Assembly: GCF_019857225.1 (NCBI RefSeq)
Contig: NZ_JAFJSY010000001.1
Coordinates: 284,770-348,769 of the forward strand
Length of the DNA: 64,000 nucleotides
Reading direction: 5' to 3'
DNA from: Streptomyces plumbidurans
GTDB taxonomy: Bacteria > Actinomycetota > Actinomycetes > Streptomycetales > Streptomycetaceae
A model generated the notes under the pieces. It saw nothing but the letters and a program-made list of their open reading frames with translations, was not told the origin of the DNA and made no database searches. Below are positions 1-9,493 of this stretch, in pieces (within the stretch, counting starts at the first letter, position 1; the number at the start of each line of letters is the position of its first letter). The position numbers and the translations under genes were made by a program.

Positions 1-133
1 CATCGCGCCCCAGGCGGAGGCGCTCGCCTCCGCCCTCAACGACCGCGGCTACGTCCCCGTGCCCGTCGACCTGTCCGAGTTCCGCAAGGCAGGCGGCGGC
101 ATCAAGTGCTGCACTCAGGAGATCCGTTCATGA
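1..133 (+). CDS. Amidinohydrolase/amidinotransferase family protein (DDAH-like), C-terminal end only
   Basis: Partial gene entering from the left edge; only the last 43 codons are present. The tail contains GGGIKCCTQEIR, the conserved C-terminal block of dimethylarginine dimethylaminohydrolase and related amidinotransferases, in which a Cys is the nucleophile. The TGA stop (131-133) overlaps the ATG of rocD (130-132), so the two genes are translationally coupled. A hydrolase acting on (methyl)arginine upstream of ornithine aminotransferase fits arginine catabolism. Exact substrate (dimethylarginine or arginine) cannot be told from the fragment. Confidence 0.8.
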   Translation, partial: IAPQAEALASALNDRGYVPVPVDLSEFRKAGGGIKCCTQEIRS

Positions 134-1350
134 CCGCACCCGTGACCGCCCGTTCGTCCGCCGACCTCATCCGTGCCGAGGAGCCGGTCCTGGCGCACAA
201 CTACCACCCGCTGCCCGTGGTGGTGGCCCGCGCGGAGGGCGCCTGGGTCGAGGACGTGGAGGGCCGCCGTTACCTGGACATGCTGGCGGGCTACTCGGCA
301 CTGAACTTCGGCCACCGCCACCCGGCGCTGATCGAGGCCGCCCACCGCCAGCTGGACCGGCTCACGCTCACCTCGCGGGCCTTCCACAACGACAAGCTGG
401 CCGAGTTCGCCGAGCGGCTGGCCGCGCTGACCGGCCTGGACATGGTGCTGCCGATGAACACCGGCGCCGAGGCGGTCGAGTCCGGCATCAAGGTGGCCCG
501 CAAGTGGGCCTACGAGGTCAAGGGGGTCCCGGCCGACCGGGCCACCATCGTGGTCGCCGCGGACAACTTCCACGGCCGTACGACGACGATCGTCAGCTTC
601 TCCACGGACGAGACGGCGCGGGCGGGGTTCGGGCCGTTCACGCCGGGCTTCCGGATCGTGCCGTACAACGACCTGGCGGCGCTGGAGGCGGCGGTCGACG
701 AGACCACGGCCGCCGTGCTCATCGAGCCCATCCAGGGCGAGGCGGGTGTCGTCATCCCGGACGACGGCTATCTGACCGGGGTGCGCGAGGTGACCCGCCG
801 CAAGGGCTGTCTGTTCATCGCGGACGAGATCCAGTCCGGGCTCGGCCGCACCGGCCGCACCCTCGCCGTCGAGCACGAGGGCGTCGTCCCGGACATGTTG
901 CTGCTGGGCAAGGCACTGGGCGGCGGCATCGTCCCGGTCTCCGCGGTCGTCGCCCACCGCGACGTACTGGGCGTGCTGCGTCCGGGCGAACACGGCTCCA
1001 CCTTCGGCGGCAACCCACTGGCCGCCGCGGTCGGCACGGCCGTGGTCGAACTCCTGGAAACGGGCGAGTTCCAGCGCCGCGCGGCCGAACTGGGCGCGAC
1101 TCTGCGCGACGGCCTGGCGGCCCTGTCCGGCAAGGGCGTGACGACCTTCCGCGCCCGCGGCCTCTGGGCAGGCGTCGACATCGACCCCACCATCGGCACC
1201 GGCCGCGAAATCGGCGAACGCCTCCTCCACGAGGGCGTCCTGGTCAAGGACACCCACGGCTCCACCATCCGCCTGGCCCCACCCCTGACGATCACGGCGG
1301 AGGAGCTGCGGTCGGCGCTGGAGGCGCTGGGGAAGGTACTGGGGGCGTAA
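130..1350 (+). CDS. rocD: Ornithine aminotransferase
   Basis: 406 aa, class III PLP-dependent aminotransferase that converts ornithine plus 2-oxoglutarate to glutamate semialdehyde and glutamate in the cytoplasm. Visible family features are the N-terminal block LDMLAGYSALNFGHRHP, the cofactor-binding region MNTGAEAVE, the FIADEIQSGLGRTG aspartate block and the GKALGGG lysine that holds PLP. The length is normal for RocD. The start is the ATG at 130 rather than a GTG 24 bases upstream, because an AGGAG sits 8 bases before it and it overlaps the preceding stop as ATGA. Together with the upstream amidinohydrolase-type gene it forms an arginine/ornithine catabolic pair. Confidence 0.93.
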   Translation: MTAPVTARSSADLIRAEEPVLAHNYHPLPVVVARAEGAWVEDVEGRRYLDMLAGYSALNFGHRHPALIEAAHRQLDRLTLTSRAFHNDKLAEFAERLAALTGLDMVLPMNTGAEAVESGIKVARKWAYEVKGVPADRATIVVAADNFHGRTTTIVSFSTDETARAGFGPFTPGFRIVPYNDLAALEAAVDETTAAVLIEPIQGEAGVVIPDDGYLTGVREVTRRKGCLFIADEIQSGLGRTGRTLAVEHEGVVPDMLLLGKALGGGIVPVSAVVAHRDVLGVLRPGEHGSTFGGNPLAAAVGTAVVELLETGEFQRRAAELGATLRDGLAALSGKGVTTFRARGLWAGVDIDPTIGTGREIGERLLHEGVLVKDTHGSTIRLAPPLTITAEELRSALEALGKVLGA

Positions 1351-1545
1351 CTGGGCGGGGGGGGGCGGCGGTGCCCGTTTCGCCCCGCTCCCCCCGGCGA
1401 CTGCACGCGGCCGACACCCCAAAGCCCCCCACCCCAAGCCGTCCGCCAAAGGCACCCCCCCGGGGAGCCCCTCCCCCCAATGCACAAAGTGGTGAAGATT
1501 GGGGCAAGAGGTGGTAGACCACTCTCAGCGACAGAGAGGTCGGCC

Positions 1546-3996
1546 GTGGGCACATACGAGGAGCAGGACGTCGCCCGGCGGCGGTTCGACGTGGCGGATG
1601 CCGTGCCCTTGTTGCTGGACGCGCAGGGTGCGGTGATCAGCTGGACACGCGATGCCCAGCGCCTGCTGCACTATGCCGCTTCCGAGGTGGTGGGTACGAG
1701 GGTGGCCGGGCTGCTGACCGCCGAGGACGCCGCGCGGGTTCCGGAGCTGGCCGAGCGCTGCCGCAGGGACGGCGGCTGGTCGGGGCTGCTGACCGTGCGG
1801 CGCAAGGGCGGCGGGCAGGTCAGGGTCATGGCGCGGGTCACTCCGGCCGCGGAGCCGGGCGGCTCCCCCCGCTGGCTGGTGCTGCTCTCCGACATGGCCG
1901 ATGCGCGGGGCTGGGACATGAGCCGCGAGGTGCTGGAGCAGATGGTCACCGGCTCTCCCGTCGGCATAGCGATCGTGGACACGACCCTGCGCTGCGTGTG
2001 GTCGAACACCGCGCTGGAGCAGTTCGGCGGCGGCTCGCCCGCCGAGCGCCTGGGGCGGCGGGTCGGGGAGATCCAGCCCGGCCTGGACCCCGCGGGCATG
2101 GAGTCGCAGATGCGGCACGTACTGGAGACCGGGGAGCCGGTGTTCGGATACGAGCAGGTGGGCCATGTGCGCTCGGCGCCGCACCGGGAGACCGCGCACA
2201 TGCTGTCGTTCACCCGGCTCGAGGACGAGCAGGGCCGTCCGATGGGCGTCTACTACACGGTCGTGGACATCACCGACCGGCACCGCGCGCGGCAGCGCCT
2301 CGCCCTGCTGGACCGGGCCGGTGAGCGCATCGGACGTTCCCTCGACATCGTGCAGACCGCGCAGGAACTGGCCGACGTAGCGGTGCCGGACTGCGCCGAC
2401 TTCGTCTCCGTGGATCTGCTGGAGTCGGTGCTGCACGGCGCGGAACTCGCCTCCGGGCCGCTCAGTTCCAGCGAACTGGTGCCACTGCGCCGGTCCGGGC
2501 AGCAGTCGGTGAACCCGGGGGTCCCGGAGGCCGTCGTCCAGGTCGGCGGGGTGGCGCGGTATCTCGCCGGGTCACCGCCGATCCGCTGTCTGACCACGGG
2601 CACCTCCTGGCGCGAGGAGCGGCTCGACCCGCTCGCCACGACCTGGGCCACCGACATGACCGACGGCCGGGCGGCGACCTTCCTGGAGCTGGGCCTGCAC
2701 TCGGTGATGATCGTGCCGATCCGCGCCCGGGGCGTCACGCTGGGCGTCACCACCTTCTTCCGGCGCCGCCGCCAGGAGCCGTTCGACGACGACGATCTGA
2801 GCCTGGCCGAGGACCTGGTCTCGCGGGCGGCGGTCTGCGTGGACAACGCCCGCCGCTACACCCGGGAGCGCGATGCCGCGCTGGTGCTGCAGCGCAGCCT
2901 GCTGCCCCGTCGGCTGCCCGAGCAGAACGCCGTGGACGTGGCCGCCTGCTACCGGCCGGCCGACGAGCTGACCGGACTCGGCGGCGACTGGTACGACCTC
3001 ATCCCGCTGTCCGGCGCCCGGGTCGCCCTCGTCGTGGGCGAGGTCCCGGGCCACGGCATCGACGCCGCCGCGGCCATGGGCAGGCTGCGCACCGCCGTAC
3101 GCACCCTCGCGGCGCTGGATCTGCCGCCGGAGGAGGTGCTCGCGCACCTGGACGACCTGGCGGCGCGGACCAGTCTCGAGGAGGGCGCCGCGGAGGACGA
3201 CGACGTCCAGGTCTCCGGGTCCGCCTGCGTCTACGTCGTCTACGACCCCGTCGACGGCCAGTGCACGATGGCCGCCGCGGGCCACCCCGCCCCCGCCGTC
3301 GTTTTGCCCGACGGCACCGTCAGCTTCGTGGACCTTCCGCAGGGGACACCGCTCGGCACCGGCGGGCCGCCCTTCGAGGCGGTGGAGCTGGCCCTCGCGG
3401 AGGGCAGCACCCTCGCGCTGCACACCGACGGGCTGCTGGCCCGCGAGGACCACGACTGGGCCGTGGACGCGGACCGGGAGCGGCTGCGCCGGGCCCTGGA
3501 GCTGGTCGAGCCCTCGCTGGACCTGCGCTGCCGTGCCGTGGTGGACGCCCTGGTCCCGGCCCGCCCGCACGACGACGTGGCCCTGCTGATGGCCCGCACC
3601 CGGCTCCTCGGCGCGGAGCAGGTCGCGGACTGGGACCTGCCCGCCGATCCGGCCGTGGTCGCCGACGCCCGCAAGGAGGCCGCGCGGCAGCTGGCCGCCT
3701 GGGACCTGGACGAACTGGCCTTCACCACCGAGCTCGTGGTCAGCGAGCTGGTCACCAACGCCATCCGGTACGCCTCGGGCCCCATCCGGCTGCGCCTGAT
3801 CAAGGAGCGGGCGCTGATCTGCGAGGTGTCCGACGGCGGCGCCACCGCGCCTCATCTGCGCCATCCACGCGCCACCGACGAGGGCGGCCGCGGGCTGCTG
3901 CTGGTCTCCCAGTTCAGCCGGCGCTGGGGCACCCGCTTCGTACCCGAGGGAAAGGTGATCTGGGCGGAGCAGTCCCTGGAGGAGTCTCCGGCCTGA
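1546..3996 (+). CDS. PAS-PAS-GAF-SpoIIE phosphatase with C-terminal RsbW-like ATPase domain
   Basis: 816 aa cytoplasmic signalling protein. In order: PAS (about residues 10-110), second PAS with PAC block (about 120-250), GAF (about 265-440), PP2C-like SpoIIE phosphatase (about 450-680) and a histidine-kinase-like ATPase of the RsbW/anti-sigma type (about 695-816, ELVVSELVTNAIRYA and GGRGLLLVSQF). Such proteins set the phosphorylation of anti-anti-sigma factors in Streptomyces stress and development. The phosphatase core GGDWYD is present, but the metal-binding GDVxGHG motif reads GEVPGHG, with Glu for Asp. The start is the GTG at 1546, preceded by GAGAGG with 7-base spacing. The next gene encodes a simpler phosphatase of the same family. 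Ligand and partner are unknown. Confidence 0.88.
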   Translation: MGTYEEQDVARRRFDVADAVPLLLDAQGAVISWTRDAQRLLHYAASEVVGTRVAGLLTAEDAARVPELAERCRRDGGWSGLLTVRRKGGGQVRVMARVTPAAEPGGSPRWLVLLSDMADARGWDMSREVLEQMVTGSPVGIAIVDTTLRCVWSNTALEQFGGGSPAERLGRRVGEIQPGLDPAGMESQMRHVLETGEPVFGYEQVGHVRSAPHRETAHMLSFTRLEDEQGRPMGVYYTVVDITDRHRARQRLALLDRAGERIGRSLDIVQTAQELADVAVPDCADFVSVDLLESVLHGAELASGPLSSSELVPLRRSGQQSVNPGVPEAVVQVGGVARYLAGSPPIRCLTTGTSWREERLDPLATTWATDMTDGRAATFLELGLHSVMIVPIRARGVTLGVTTFFRRRRQEPFDDDDLSLAEDLVSRAAVCVDNARRYTRERDAALVLQRSLLPRRLPEQNAVDVAACYRPADELTGLGGDWYDLIPLSGARVALVVGEVPGHGIDAAAAMGRLRTAVRTLAALDLPPEEVLAHLDDLAARTSLEEGAAEDDDVQVSGSACVYVVYDPVDGQCTMAAAGHPAPAVVLPDGTVSFVDLPQGTPLGTGGPPFEAVELALAEGSTLALHTDGLLAREDHDWAVDADRERLRRALELVEPSLDLRCRAVVDALVPARPHDDVALLMARTRLLGAEQVADWDLPADPAVVADARKEAARQLAAWDLDELAFTTELVVSELVTNAIRYASGPIRLRLIKERALICEVSDGGATAPHLRHPRATDEGGRGLLLVSQFSRRWGTRFVPEGKVIWAEQSLEESPA

Positions 3997-4063
3997 CATC
4001 TCGGCCGCGCAGACCTCGCAGACCGTGTGAAAATGACGTGAGACCGGCGGTGAGGCGGTGGCC

Positions 4064-5293
4064 ATGGACGACGAGGCGATCGACTACGCGACGGTGTTCC
4101 AGAGCCTGCCCGCCATGGTGGCACTGCTGACCCCCGAGCTGGTCTACGCCGACGCCAACGCCGAGTTCCTGAGGATGTCGGGGCGTACCCGCGAGGAGGT
4201 GGTGGGCCGCTATGTCTTCGACGTCTTCCCGGAGAACCCCGACGACTCGGCCCCCTCCGGCATGCGCAATCTCGCGGCCTCGCTGAAGCGGGTCCTGGAG
4301 ACCGGCGAGCGCGACACCATGGCACTGCAGCGCTACGACGTCGAGGACCCGCGCCGCCCCGGCGAGTGGACCGAGCGCTACTGGAGCCCGGTCAACGCCC
4401 CGGTGCGCGGCCCGGACGGCGAGGTGGTGCTGGTGGTGCACCGCGTCGAGGAGGTCACCGAGCTGATCAAGGCCCGGGGCGCCCCGACCGGCAGCCGGGC
4501 CCGGGGTCTTGAGGCCGAGCTGTACACCCGCGCCCGCGAGCTGCAGGACCTCAACGAGCGGCTGCGGGAGGCGCATGCGCGCGAGCGCGAGGTGGCCATC
4601 GCCCTGCAGGAGGCGATGCTGCCCGCCCGCCGGCAGGTCGGCCACCACGACGCCGCGGTCCGCTACCGCCCGGCCGTCGGCGCGCTGAACGTGTGCGGGG
4701 ACTGGTACGACGTGGTCGACCTGGTGGGCGGCAACCGCATCGGGGTGGCGGTGGGCGACGTGGTGGGCCACGGGCTGCGGGCCGCCGGGATCATGGGACA
4801 GCTGCGCAGCGCCCTGAGCGCGGCCTCCCGCGTCGCGGCGGGCCCGGCCGAGGCGCTGAACGTCCTGGGCCGGTACGCGCATGTGGTCGACGGCGCCGAG
4901 TCCGCCACCGCCGTCACGACCTTCATCGACTTCGACGAGCACACCATCACCTACAGCAGCGCGGGCCACCCGCCGCCGGTCCTCGTCCACGCCGACGGCC
5001 GTGTCGAGTTCCTCGACCAGGCCACCGACCCGCCGCTGGACGCCCAGTTCGACCCCGTACCGAGACCCCAGGCGAGCATCGGATACGCCGACGGCGCCAT
5101 CCTCGTCCTCTACACCGACGGCCTGATCGAGCGCCGACGCGAGGACATCGACACCGGCCTGGCCCGGCTCGCCGAATCCCTGCGGCGGCACCGCGGCGAG
5201 GACCCCGAGACCCTCGCCGACTCGGTGCTGCTCGAACTGCTGCCCCCGGGTGGCGCCACCGACGACACCGCCCTTGTCATCGTGCAGTTGTGA
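4064..5293 (+). CDS. PAS domain SpoIIE-type serine phosphatase
   Basis: 409 aa. An N-terminal PAS domain (about residues 5-125) is followed by a short helical linker and a PP2C-like SpoIIE phosphatase domain (about 180-405). The motifs CGDWYD, GDVVGHG and the terminal DDTALV are intact, so unlike its upstream neighbour this phosphatase looks canonical. It has no ATPase domain. Expected to dephosphorylate a STAS-domain anti-anti-sigma factor in response to a PAS signal. ATG 4064 is chosen over GTG 4058 because GGTGAGG lies 8 bases from it and only 2 from the GTG. The gap to the upstream gene is about 65 bp, so co-transcription is likely. Confidence 0.87.
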   Translation: MDDEAIDYATVFQSLPAMVALLTPELVYADANAEFLRMSGRTREEVVGRYVFDVFPENPDDSAPSGMRNLAASLKRVLETGERDTMALQRYDVEDPRRPGEWTERYWSPVNAPVRGPDGEVVLVVHRVEEVTELIKARGAPTGSRARGLEAELYTRARELQDLNERLREAHAREREVAIALQEAMLPARRQVGHHDAAVRYRPAVGALNVCGDWYDVVDLVGGNRIGVAVGDVVGHGLRAAGIMGQLRSALSAASRVAAGPAEALNVLGRYAHVVDGAESATAVTTFIDFDEHTITYSSAGHPPPVLVHADGRVEFLDQATDPPLDAQFDPVPRPQASIGYADGAILVLYTDGLIERRREDIDTGLARLAESLRRHRGEDPETLADSVLLELLPPGGATDDTALVIVQL

Positions 5294-5446
5294 GCCGGCA
5301 GGGGGTGCTCCAGGCGCGCAAGAGCCCGGCGTGCGCCGTGTTCCGGCGGACTGCGCCTGCACTTACACTGGCACCCCCACGACACGTCGGTTGACCTGCT
5401 GGAACGAGGCGGCACGGGCGATCCGCCGGAGCGAGGAGCGACCCCT

Positions 5447-6178
5447 TTGTTCTACTACGTGCTCAAATACGTGTTGTTGGGCCCCCTGCTGAGACTGGTC
5501 TTCCGGCCGCGTATCGAGGGCCTGGACAATGTGCCGGCGGAGGGTGCGGCCATCGTCGCCGGCAACCATCTGTCGTTCTCGGACCACTTCCTGATGCCGG
5601 CGATCCTCAAGCGCCGCATCACCTTCCTCGCGAAGAAGGAGTACTTCACCGGTCCCGGCATCAAGGGCCGCCTGACCGCGGCCTTCTTCCGCAGCGCCGG
5701 GCAGATCCCGGTCGACCGCACCGGCAAGGAGGCGGGCCAGGCGGCGATCCGCGAGGGTCTCGGCGTGCTGCGCAAGGACGAGCTGCTCGGCATCTACCCG
5801 GAGGGCACCCGCTCGCACGACGGCCGCCTCTACAAAGGCAAGGTCGGGGTCGCGGTGATGGCGCTCAAGGCCCAGGTCCCGGTGATCCCCTGCGCGATGA
5901 TCGGCACCTTCGAGGCGCAGCCGCCCGGCAAGGTCATCCCGAACCTCCACCCCGTGGTCATCCGCTTCGGCAAGCCCCTGGACTTCTCCCGCTACGCCGG
6001 CATGGAGAACGAGAAGGCGATCCTGCGCGCCATCACCGACGAGATCATGTACGCGATCCTGACGCTGTCGGAGCAGGAGTACGTCGACCAGTACGCGGCG
6101 GTCGCGAAGGCCGAGCAGGCCGCGGCGGACGGCGCCGCCGAGAAGGAGCGCCGCTTCCGCCGGATGCCGCTGGGATAG
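5447..6178 (+). CDS. 1-acyl-sn-glycerol-3-phosphate acyltransferase family protein (PlsC-like)
   Basis: 243 aa. Shows the acyltransferase blocks: NHLSFSD (catalytic H-x4-D, about residues 42-47), an FFRSAGQIPVDR block, and YPEGTRS (substrate-phosphate binding). The N terminus is hydrophobic and may anchor the enzyme to the membrane, where this family acylates lysophosphatidate in phospholipid synthesis. The start is a TTG at 5447 with GAGGAG 8 bases upstream; the next in-frame GTG (5459) lacks a good ribosome site. A TACACT (5364-5369) is a possible -10 box. A perfect terminator hairpin follows the stop. Streptomyces encode several paralogues, so the specific acyl acceptor is uncertain. Confidence 0.88.
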   Translation: MFYYVLKYVLLGPLLRLVFRPRIEGLDNVPAEGAAIVAGNHLSFSDHFLMPAILKRRITFLAKKEYFTGPGIKGRLTAAFFRSAGQIPVDRTGKEAGQAAIREGLGVLRKDELLGIYPEGTRSHDGRLYKGKVGVAVMALKAQVPVIPCAMIGTFEAQPPGKVIPNLHPVVIRFGKPLDFSRYAGMENEKAILRAITDEIMYAILTLSEQEYVDQYAAVAKAEQAAADGAAEKERRFRRMPLG

Positions 6179-6193
6179 GACCCGTCGACACGA

Positions 6194-6231
6194 GTGAGGG
6201 GCGGCCCGGAATGCTCCGGGCCGCCCCTCAC
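6194..6231. terminator. Perfect 17-bp hairpin between convergent genes
   Basis: Stem 6194-6210 pairs perfectly with 6215-6231 around the tetraloop ATGC. It sits 15 bp after the acyltransferase stop and 17 bp from the tap stop, so it can serve both converging transcripts. There is no U tract, as is usual in Streptomyces. Confidence 0.85.
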
Positions 6232-6248
6232 CGTCGTACGGCCGCCTG

Positions 6249-7844
6249 TTACGGCTTGGGCGTGGCGTGCGGGGTGCAGGTCACGTCCTTGGCGTCCAAC
6301 TTGCCGTTCAGCAGGTAGGCGTCCACCTTCTGGTTGATGCACGGGTTGACCAGACCGGTCACACCGTGCGAGCCCGCGTCCTTCTCGGTGATCAGGCGGG
6401 AGCCCTTGAAGCGGTGGTGCAGTTCGACGGCGCCGTCGTACGGAGTGGCGGCGTCACGCGTGGACTGCACGATCAGGACCTGCGGCAGGCCCTTGCCCGT
6501 CCTGACGTTCACCGGGTTCTGCTGCTTCACCGGCCAGGTGGCGCACGGCAGGTTCAGCCAGGCGTTGGCCCAGGTCATGAACGGGTAGTCCTTGTTGAGC
6601 TCGGTGTTGTCGCGGTCCCACTTGTGCCAGCTGGTGGGCCACTTGGCGTCCGTGCACTCGACGGCCGTGTAGACGGCGTTGCCGTTCTCCGCGGAGATGT
6701 TGCCCGCGGTGTCCGACAGGTCGGGGGCGGCGGCGTCGACCAGCGCCTGGGTGTCGCCGGCGACGTACTTGCTGAAGACCGTCGCGACCGGCACCCACGA
6801 GGAGTCGTAGTACGGGGCGTTCTGGAAGAAGCCGATCAGCTCGGCCGGGCCGACGACCCCGCCGATGGGGTTCTTCTTGGCGGTGGCGCGCAGTGCGAGC
6901 CACTTGGCCTGCACGGCGGCGCGCGTGGTGCCGAGGTGGAAGGCGGCGTCGTTGGCGGCGACCCAGTCCTCCCAGTCCTTCCAGCGGCCCTCGAAGGCGA
7001 CGTCCTGGTCCAGGTTGGCCTGGTACCAGATCTTCTCCCGCGAGGGGTTGACCACGCTGTCCACGATCATCCGGCGCAGATGGCCGGGGAACATGGTGCC
7101 GTAGACGGCGCCGATGTAGGTGCCGTAGGAGACGCCCAGGTAGTTGAGCTTCTTCTCGCCGAGCGCGGCACGGATCACGTCCAGGTCGCGCACGGTGTTG
7201 GGCGTGGTCATCTGCTGCAGCATGGCCTTGCCGGTGCGGTCGGCACAGCCGTCCGCGTACTCGCGGGCCAGCTTGCGCTGGGCCTGCTTGTCGGCCTCGC
7301 TGTCCGGCACCGGGTCCATCTTCGGCGCCTTCACGTACTCCTGCGGATCGATGCAGGAGATGGGCGCGGAGTGGCCGACGCCGCGCGGGTCGAAGCCCAC
7401 GAAGTCGTACGCCTTGGCCACGTTCGCCCAGACCGGGTTCTTGGTGGTGACCCGGGTCGGGAAGCGCAGTCCGGAACCGCCTGGTCCGCCCGGGTTGTAG
7501 ACCAGCGAGCCCTGCCGGTCGGACTTCGTGCCGGTGTTGCCGATGCGGTCGACGGCGAGCTTGATCTGCTTGCCGTACGGCTTGGCGTAGTCGACCGGCA
7601 CGCTGACCCAGCCGCACTGGATGGGCTTGGCCAGAGCCCAGTCGGCCGGGCAGTCCGCCCAGTCGATGCCGGTCCTGGCGGCCCGCTGGGCCGCGACGGC
7701 GACGCCGCGGGCCTCGCGGTCCTGCCCGTGGCGCGAGTCCGCGTTCGCGCTGGCGGTCGGCGCCGTGACGGCGCCGGCTATGAGTGTGGCGGTCACGAGC
7801 GCACCGGCCGAGCCGAGCGCGGTGATCCGCCTGTTCGGTCGCAT
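6249..7844 (-). CDS. tap: Secreted tripeptidyl aminopeptidase
   Basis: 531 aa serine exopeptidase of the alpha/beta-hydrolase fold (S33), closely matching the S. lividans Tap sequence as I recall it. Residues 1-35 form a Sec signal peptide: basic MRPNRR, hydrophobic core, then TASA. The nucleophile elbow is GVSYGTY, with the catalytic Asp in STRDAATPYDG and His in DAGSHGVTG. The oxyanion segment is NPGGPGGSGLR. It acts outside the cell, releasing tripeptides from protein N termini. The ATG at 7844 begins the signal peptide; in-frame upstream codons give no signal sequence. The gene lies 138 bp after ureD on the same strand but probably has its own promoter. Confidence 0.94.
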   Translation of the reverse strand: MRPNRRITALGSAGALVTATLIAGAVTAPTASANADSRHGQDREARGVAVAAQRAARTGIDWADCPADWALAKPIQCGWVSVPVDYAKPYGKQIKLAVDRIGNTGTKSDRQGSLVYNPGGPGGSGLRFPTRVTTKNPVWANVAKAYDFVGFDPRGVGHSAPISCIDPQEYVKAPKMDPVPDSEADKQAQRKLAREYADGCADRTGKAMLQQMTTPNTVRDLDVIRAALGEKKLNYLGVSYGTYIGAVYGTMFPGHLRRMIVDSVVNPSREKIWYQANLDQDVAFEGRWKDWEDWVAANDAAFHLGTTRAAVQAKWLALRATAKKNPIGGVVGPAELIGFFQNAPYYDSSWVPVATVFSKYVAGDTQALVDAAAPDLSDTAGNISAENGNAVYTAVECTDAKWPTSWHKWDRDNTELNKDYPFMTWANAWLNLPCATWPVKQQNPVNVRTGKGLPQVLIVQSTRDAATPYDGAVELHHRFKGSRLITEKDAGSHGVTGLVNPCINQKVDAYLLNGKLDAKDVTCTPHATPKP

Positions 7845-7982
7845 TCCCCTCAAGTGGGACCCTCCCCCTGCGTCATGTGATGGGTAGGGGGATCCTTTCG
7901 GCTGTGAACTGCCTGAGAACAGGGGTCGTTGACCTTCTTTACCAATCCGATAAACGGAGAAGGGCATCCCGCTCAGCGGAGA

Positions 7983-8741
7983 TCACCCGAGGTCGGCCAG
8001 CGCCTCGTCCAGCACCCGCCGCAGCCGCAGGGCGTCGGCCGCCACCGCACTCACCAGCACGGCGGGCCCCGCGAGCGGCATGATCGCGGCCCCCTCACCC
8101 ACTACCCGCGCCGCGACCGGTTCCCACGCGAACTCCGGCCGTACGACGACAAGTTGGCCCACCGCCCGGTGCCCGCCCAGCACGGCGGGACCGTCCCAGC
8201 CGCCCGGCGCGCCGGGCCCGCAGGCCAGCTCCTGGTCGAGCAAAGTCCGCCCCTCGACGCACACCGTAAGACGGCTGCTCAGCCGGCCGGGTTGCTCGCC
8301 TGCCCGGCCCAGTACCTGTTCCTCCCGCAGTACGAGCCGGGCGCCCGCACCCAGTCCGACCCTGGTCGTGACGTACAGATCACTGCCCTGCGCCGAGATC
8401 AACTGCTCGGGCAGCCAGTGCAGTTCGGCCCCGTCGGCGACGTCGAGGCGTACGTCGTAGCGGGCGGCGCCCTTCGACTGACCGGGTAGCGCGATGGTGG
8501 CGGCGGCCGAGCCGACGCGCAGCCGCGCCCCGCTCTCCACCGCCGCCCGCACCGCGAACACGTCCCCGCCGAGCGGCCCGCCCATCGCCCCGACGAGCAT
8601 CACCCGGGCCTCGCCACCGCTCCCCCGCGTCCGCCGCGGCGCGAGCGGCCCCTCACCCTCCAGGATCGGCAGCGCCGTTCCGCCCCTGCCGTCGGCCCGG
8701 GCGACCATCCTGGCGAAGGCCCGCACCCCGCTCGTCGTCAT
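7983..8741 (-). CDS. ureD: Urease accessory protein UreD
   Basis: 252 aa. UreD/UreH-family scaffold that binds apo-urease and, with UreF and UreG, delivers nickel and CO2 to the active site. Recognised by LGGDVFAVRAAVESGARLRV, then GAELHWLPEQLI (family block WLPxPxI) and GARLVLREEQVLGRAGEQ. It is the last gene of the urease operon and starts 4 bp after the ureG stop. Length is typical for actinobacterial UreD. Confidence 0.92.
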   Translation of the reverse strand: MTTSGVRAFARMVARADGRGGTALPILEGEGPLAPRRTRGSGGEARVMLVGAMGGPLGGDVFAVRAAVESGARLRVGSAAATIALPGQSKGAARYDVRLDVADGAELHWLPEQLISAQGSDLYVTTRVGLGAGARLVLREEQVLGRAGEQPGRLSSRLTVCVEGRTLLDQELACGPGAPGGWDGPAVLGGHRAVGQLVVVRPEFAWEPVAARVVGEGAAIMPLAGPAVLVSAVAADALRLRRVLDEALADLG

Positions 8742-8745
8742 GCCG

Positions 8746-9423
8746 TCACGCCGTCCACACGGCGAGCTGCGCCCGCACCCACGCGGCGACGTCCTTCACA
8801 CCGTCCCCGGTGCGCAACGACTGGAACACGACCGGCAGTTCGGCCCGCTGCGCCTTGGCGTCGGCGGCCATCCGGCCGAGGTCCGACCCGACGTAGGGCG
8901 CGAGGTCGGTCTTGTTGACGACCAGCAGATCGGCCGTCGTCACCCCGGGCCCGCCCTTGCGCGGAATGTCGTCACCGCCCGCCACGTCGATCACAAAGAT
9001 CTGGGCGTCGACGAGCCCCTTGGAGAAGGTCGCCGTCAGATTGTCCCCACCGGACTCCACCAGGATCAGATCCAGCGGCCCGACCTCGTCCTCCAGGTCC
9101 TCCACGGCCTCCAGATTGGCGGAGATGTCGTCCCGGATCGCCGTGTGCGGACACGCCCCCGTCTCCACGGCGGTGATCCTCTCGGGCGGCAACACCGCTT
9201 CCCTCAGCAGGAATTCGGCGTCCTCACGGGTGTAGATGTCGTTGGTGACAACAGCGAGCGACAACTCCTGCCGCAACGCCCGGCACAGCGCGGCGACGGT
9301 CGCGGTCTTCCCGGACCCGACGGGCCCACCGAGCCCGATCCGCAGCGCCCGACGCGACCCGTCGGGACGCCGGGCATCGGCGCCGAGGGCGGAGGGGGTG
9401 TCGTGAGAGTGGTCGAGATGCAT
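8746..9423 (-). CDS. ureG: Urease accessory GTPase UreG
   Basis: 225 aa SIMIBI-class GTPase that powers nickel insertion into urease. P-loop GPVGSGKTA lies at about residues 32-40; the metal-binding [13 protein letters not shown] block (CPH), the ESGGDNL switch and the guanine-specificity motif VVNKTDLA are all present. The N terminus has His residues (MHLDHSHD), a common nickel-binding extension. It is followed at 4 bp by ureD and separated from ureF by a 154-bp gap carrying a Streptomyces intergenic repeat. Confidence 0.95.
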   Translation of the reverse strand: MHLDHSHDTPSALGADARRPDGSRRALRIGLGGPVGSGKTATVAALCRALRQELSLAVVTNDIYTREDAEFLLREAVLPPERITAVETGACPHTAIRDDISANLEAVEDLEDEVGPLDLILVESGGDNLTATFSKGLVDAQIFVIDVAGGDDIPRKGGPGVTTADLLVVNKTDLAPYVGSDLGRMAADAKAQRAELPVVFQSLRTGDGVKDVAAWVRAQLAVWTA

Positions 9424-9493
9424 GGCAGCGGCTCCAAGGTCTTGCTACGGCTATGTCTTGCCACGGCGCGTCTTCAGCCGGGTCCAGGCCTCT

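Noticed and set aside
115..1485. Minus-strand 456-codon frame opposite rocD
   Set aside because: Shadow of the third-position GC bias of rocD; no family features and no ribosome site.
6267..7880. Plus-strand 537-codon frame opposite tap
   Set aside because: Antisense to a confidently identified secreted peptidase; Val/Gly/Arg/His-rich translation only.
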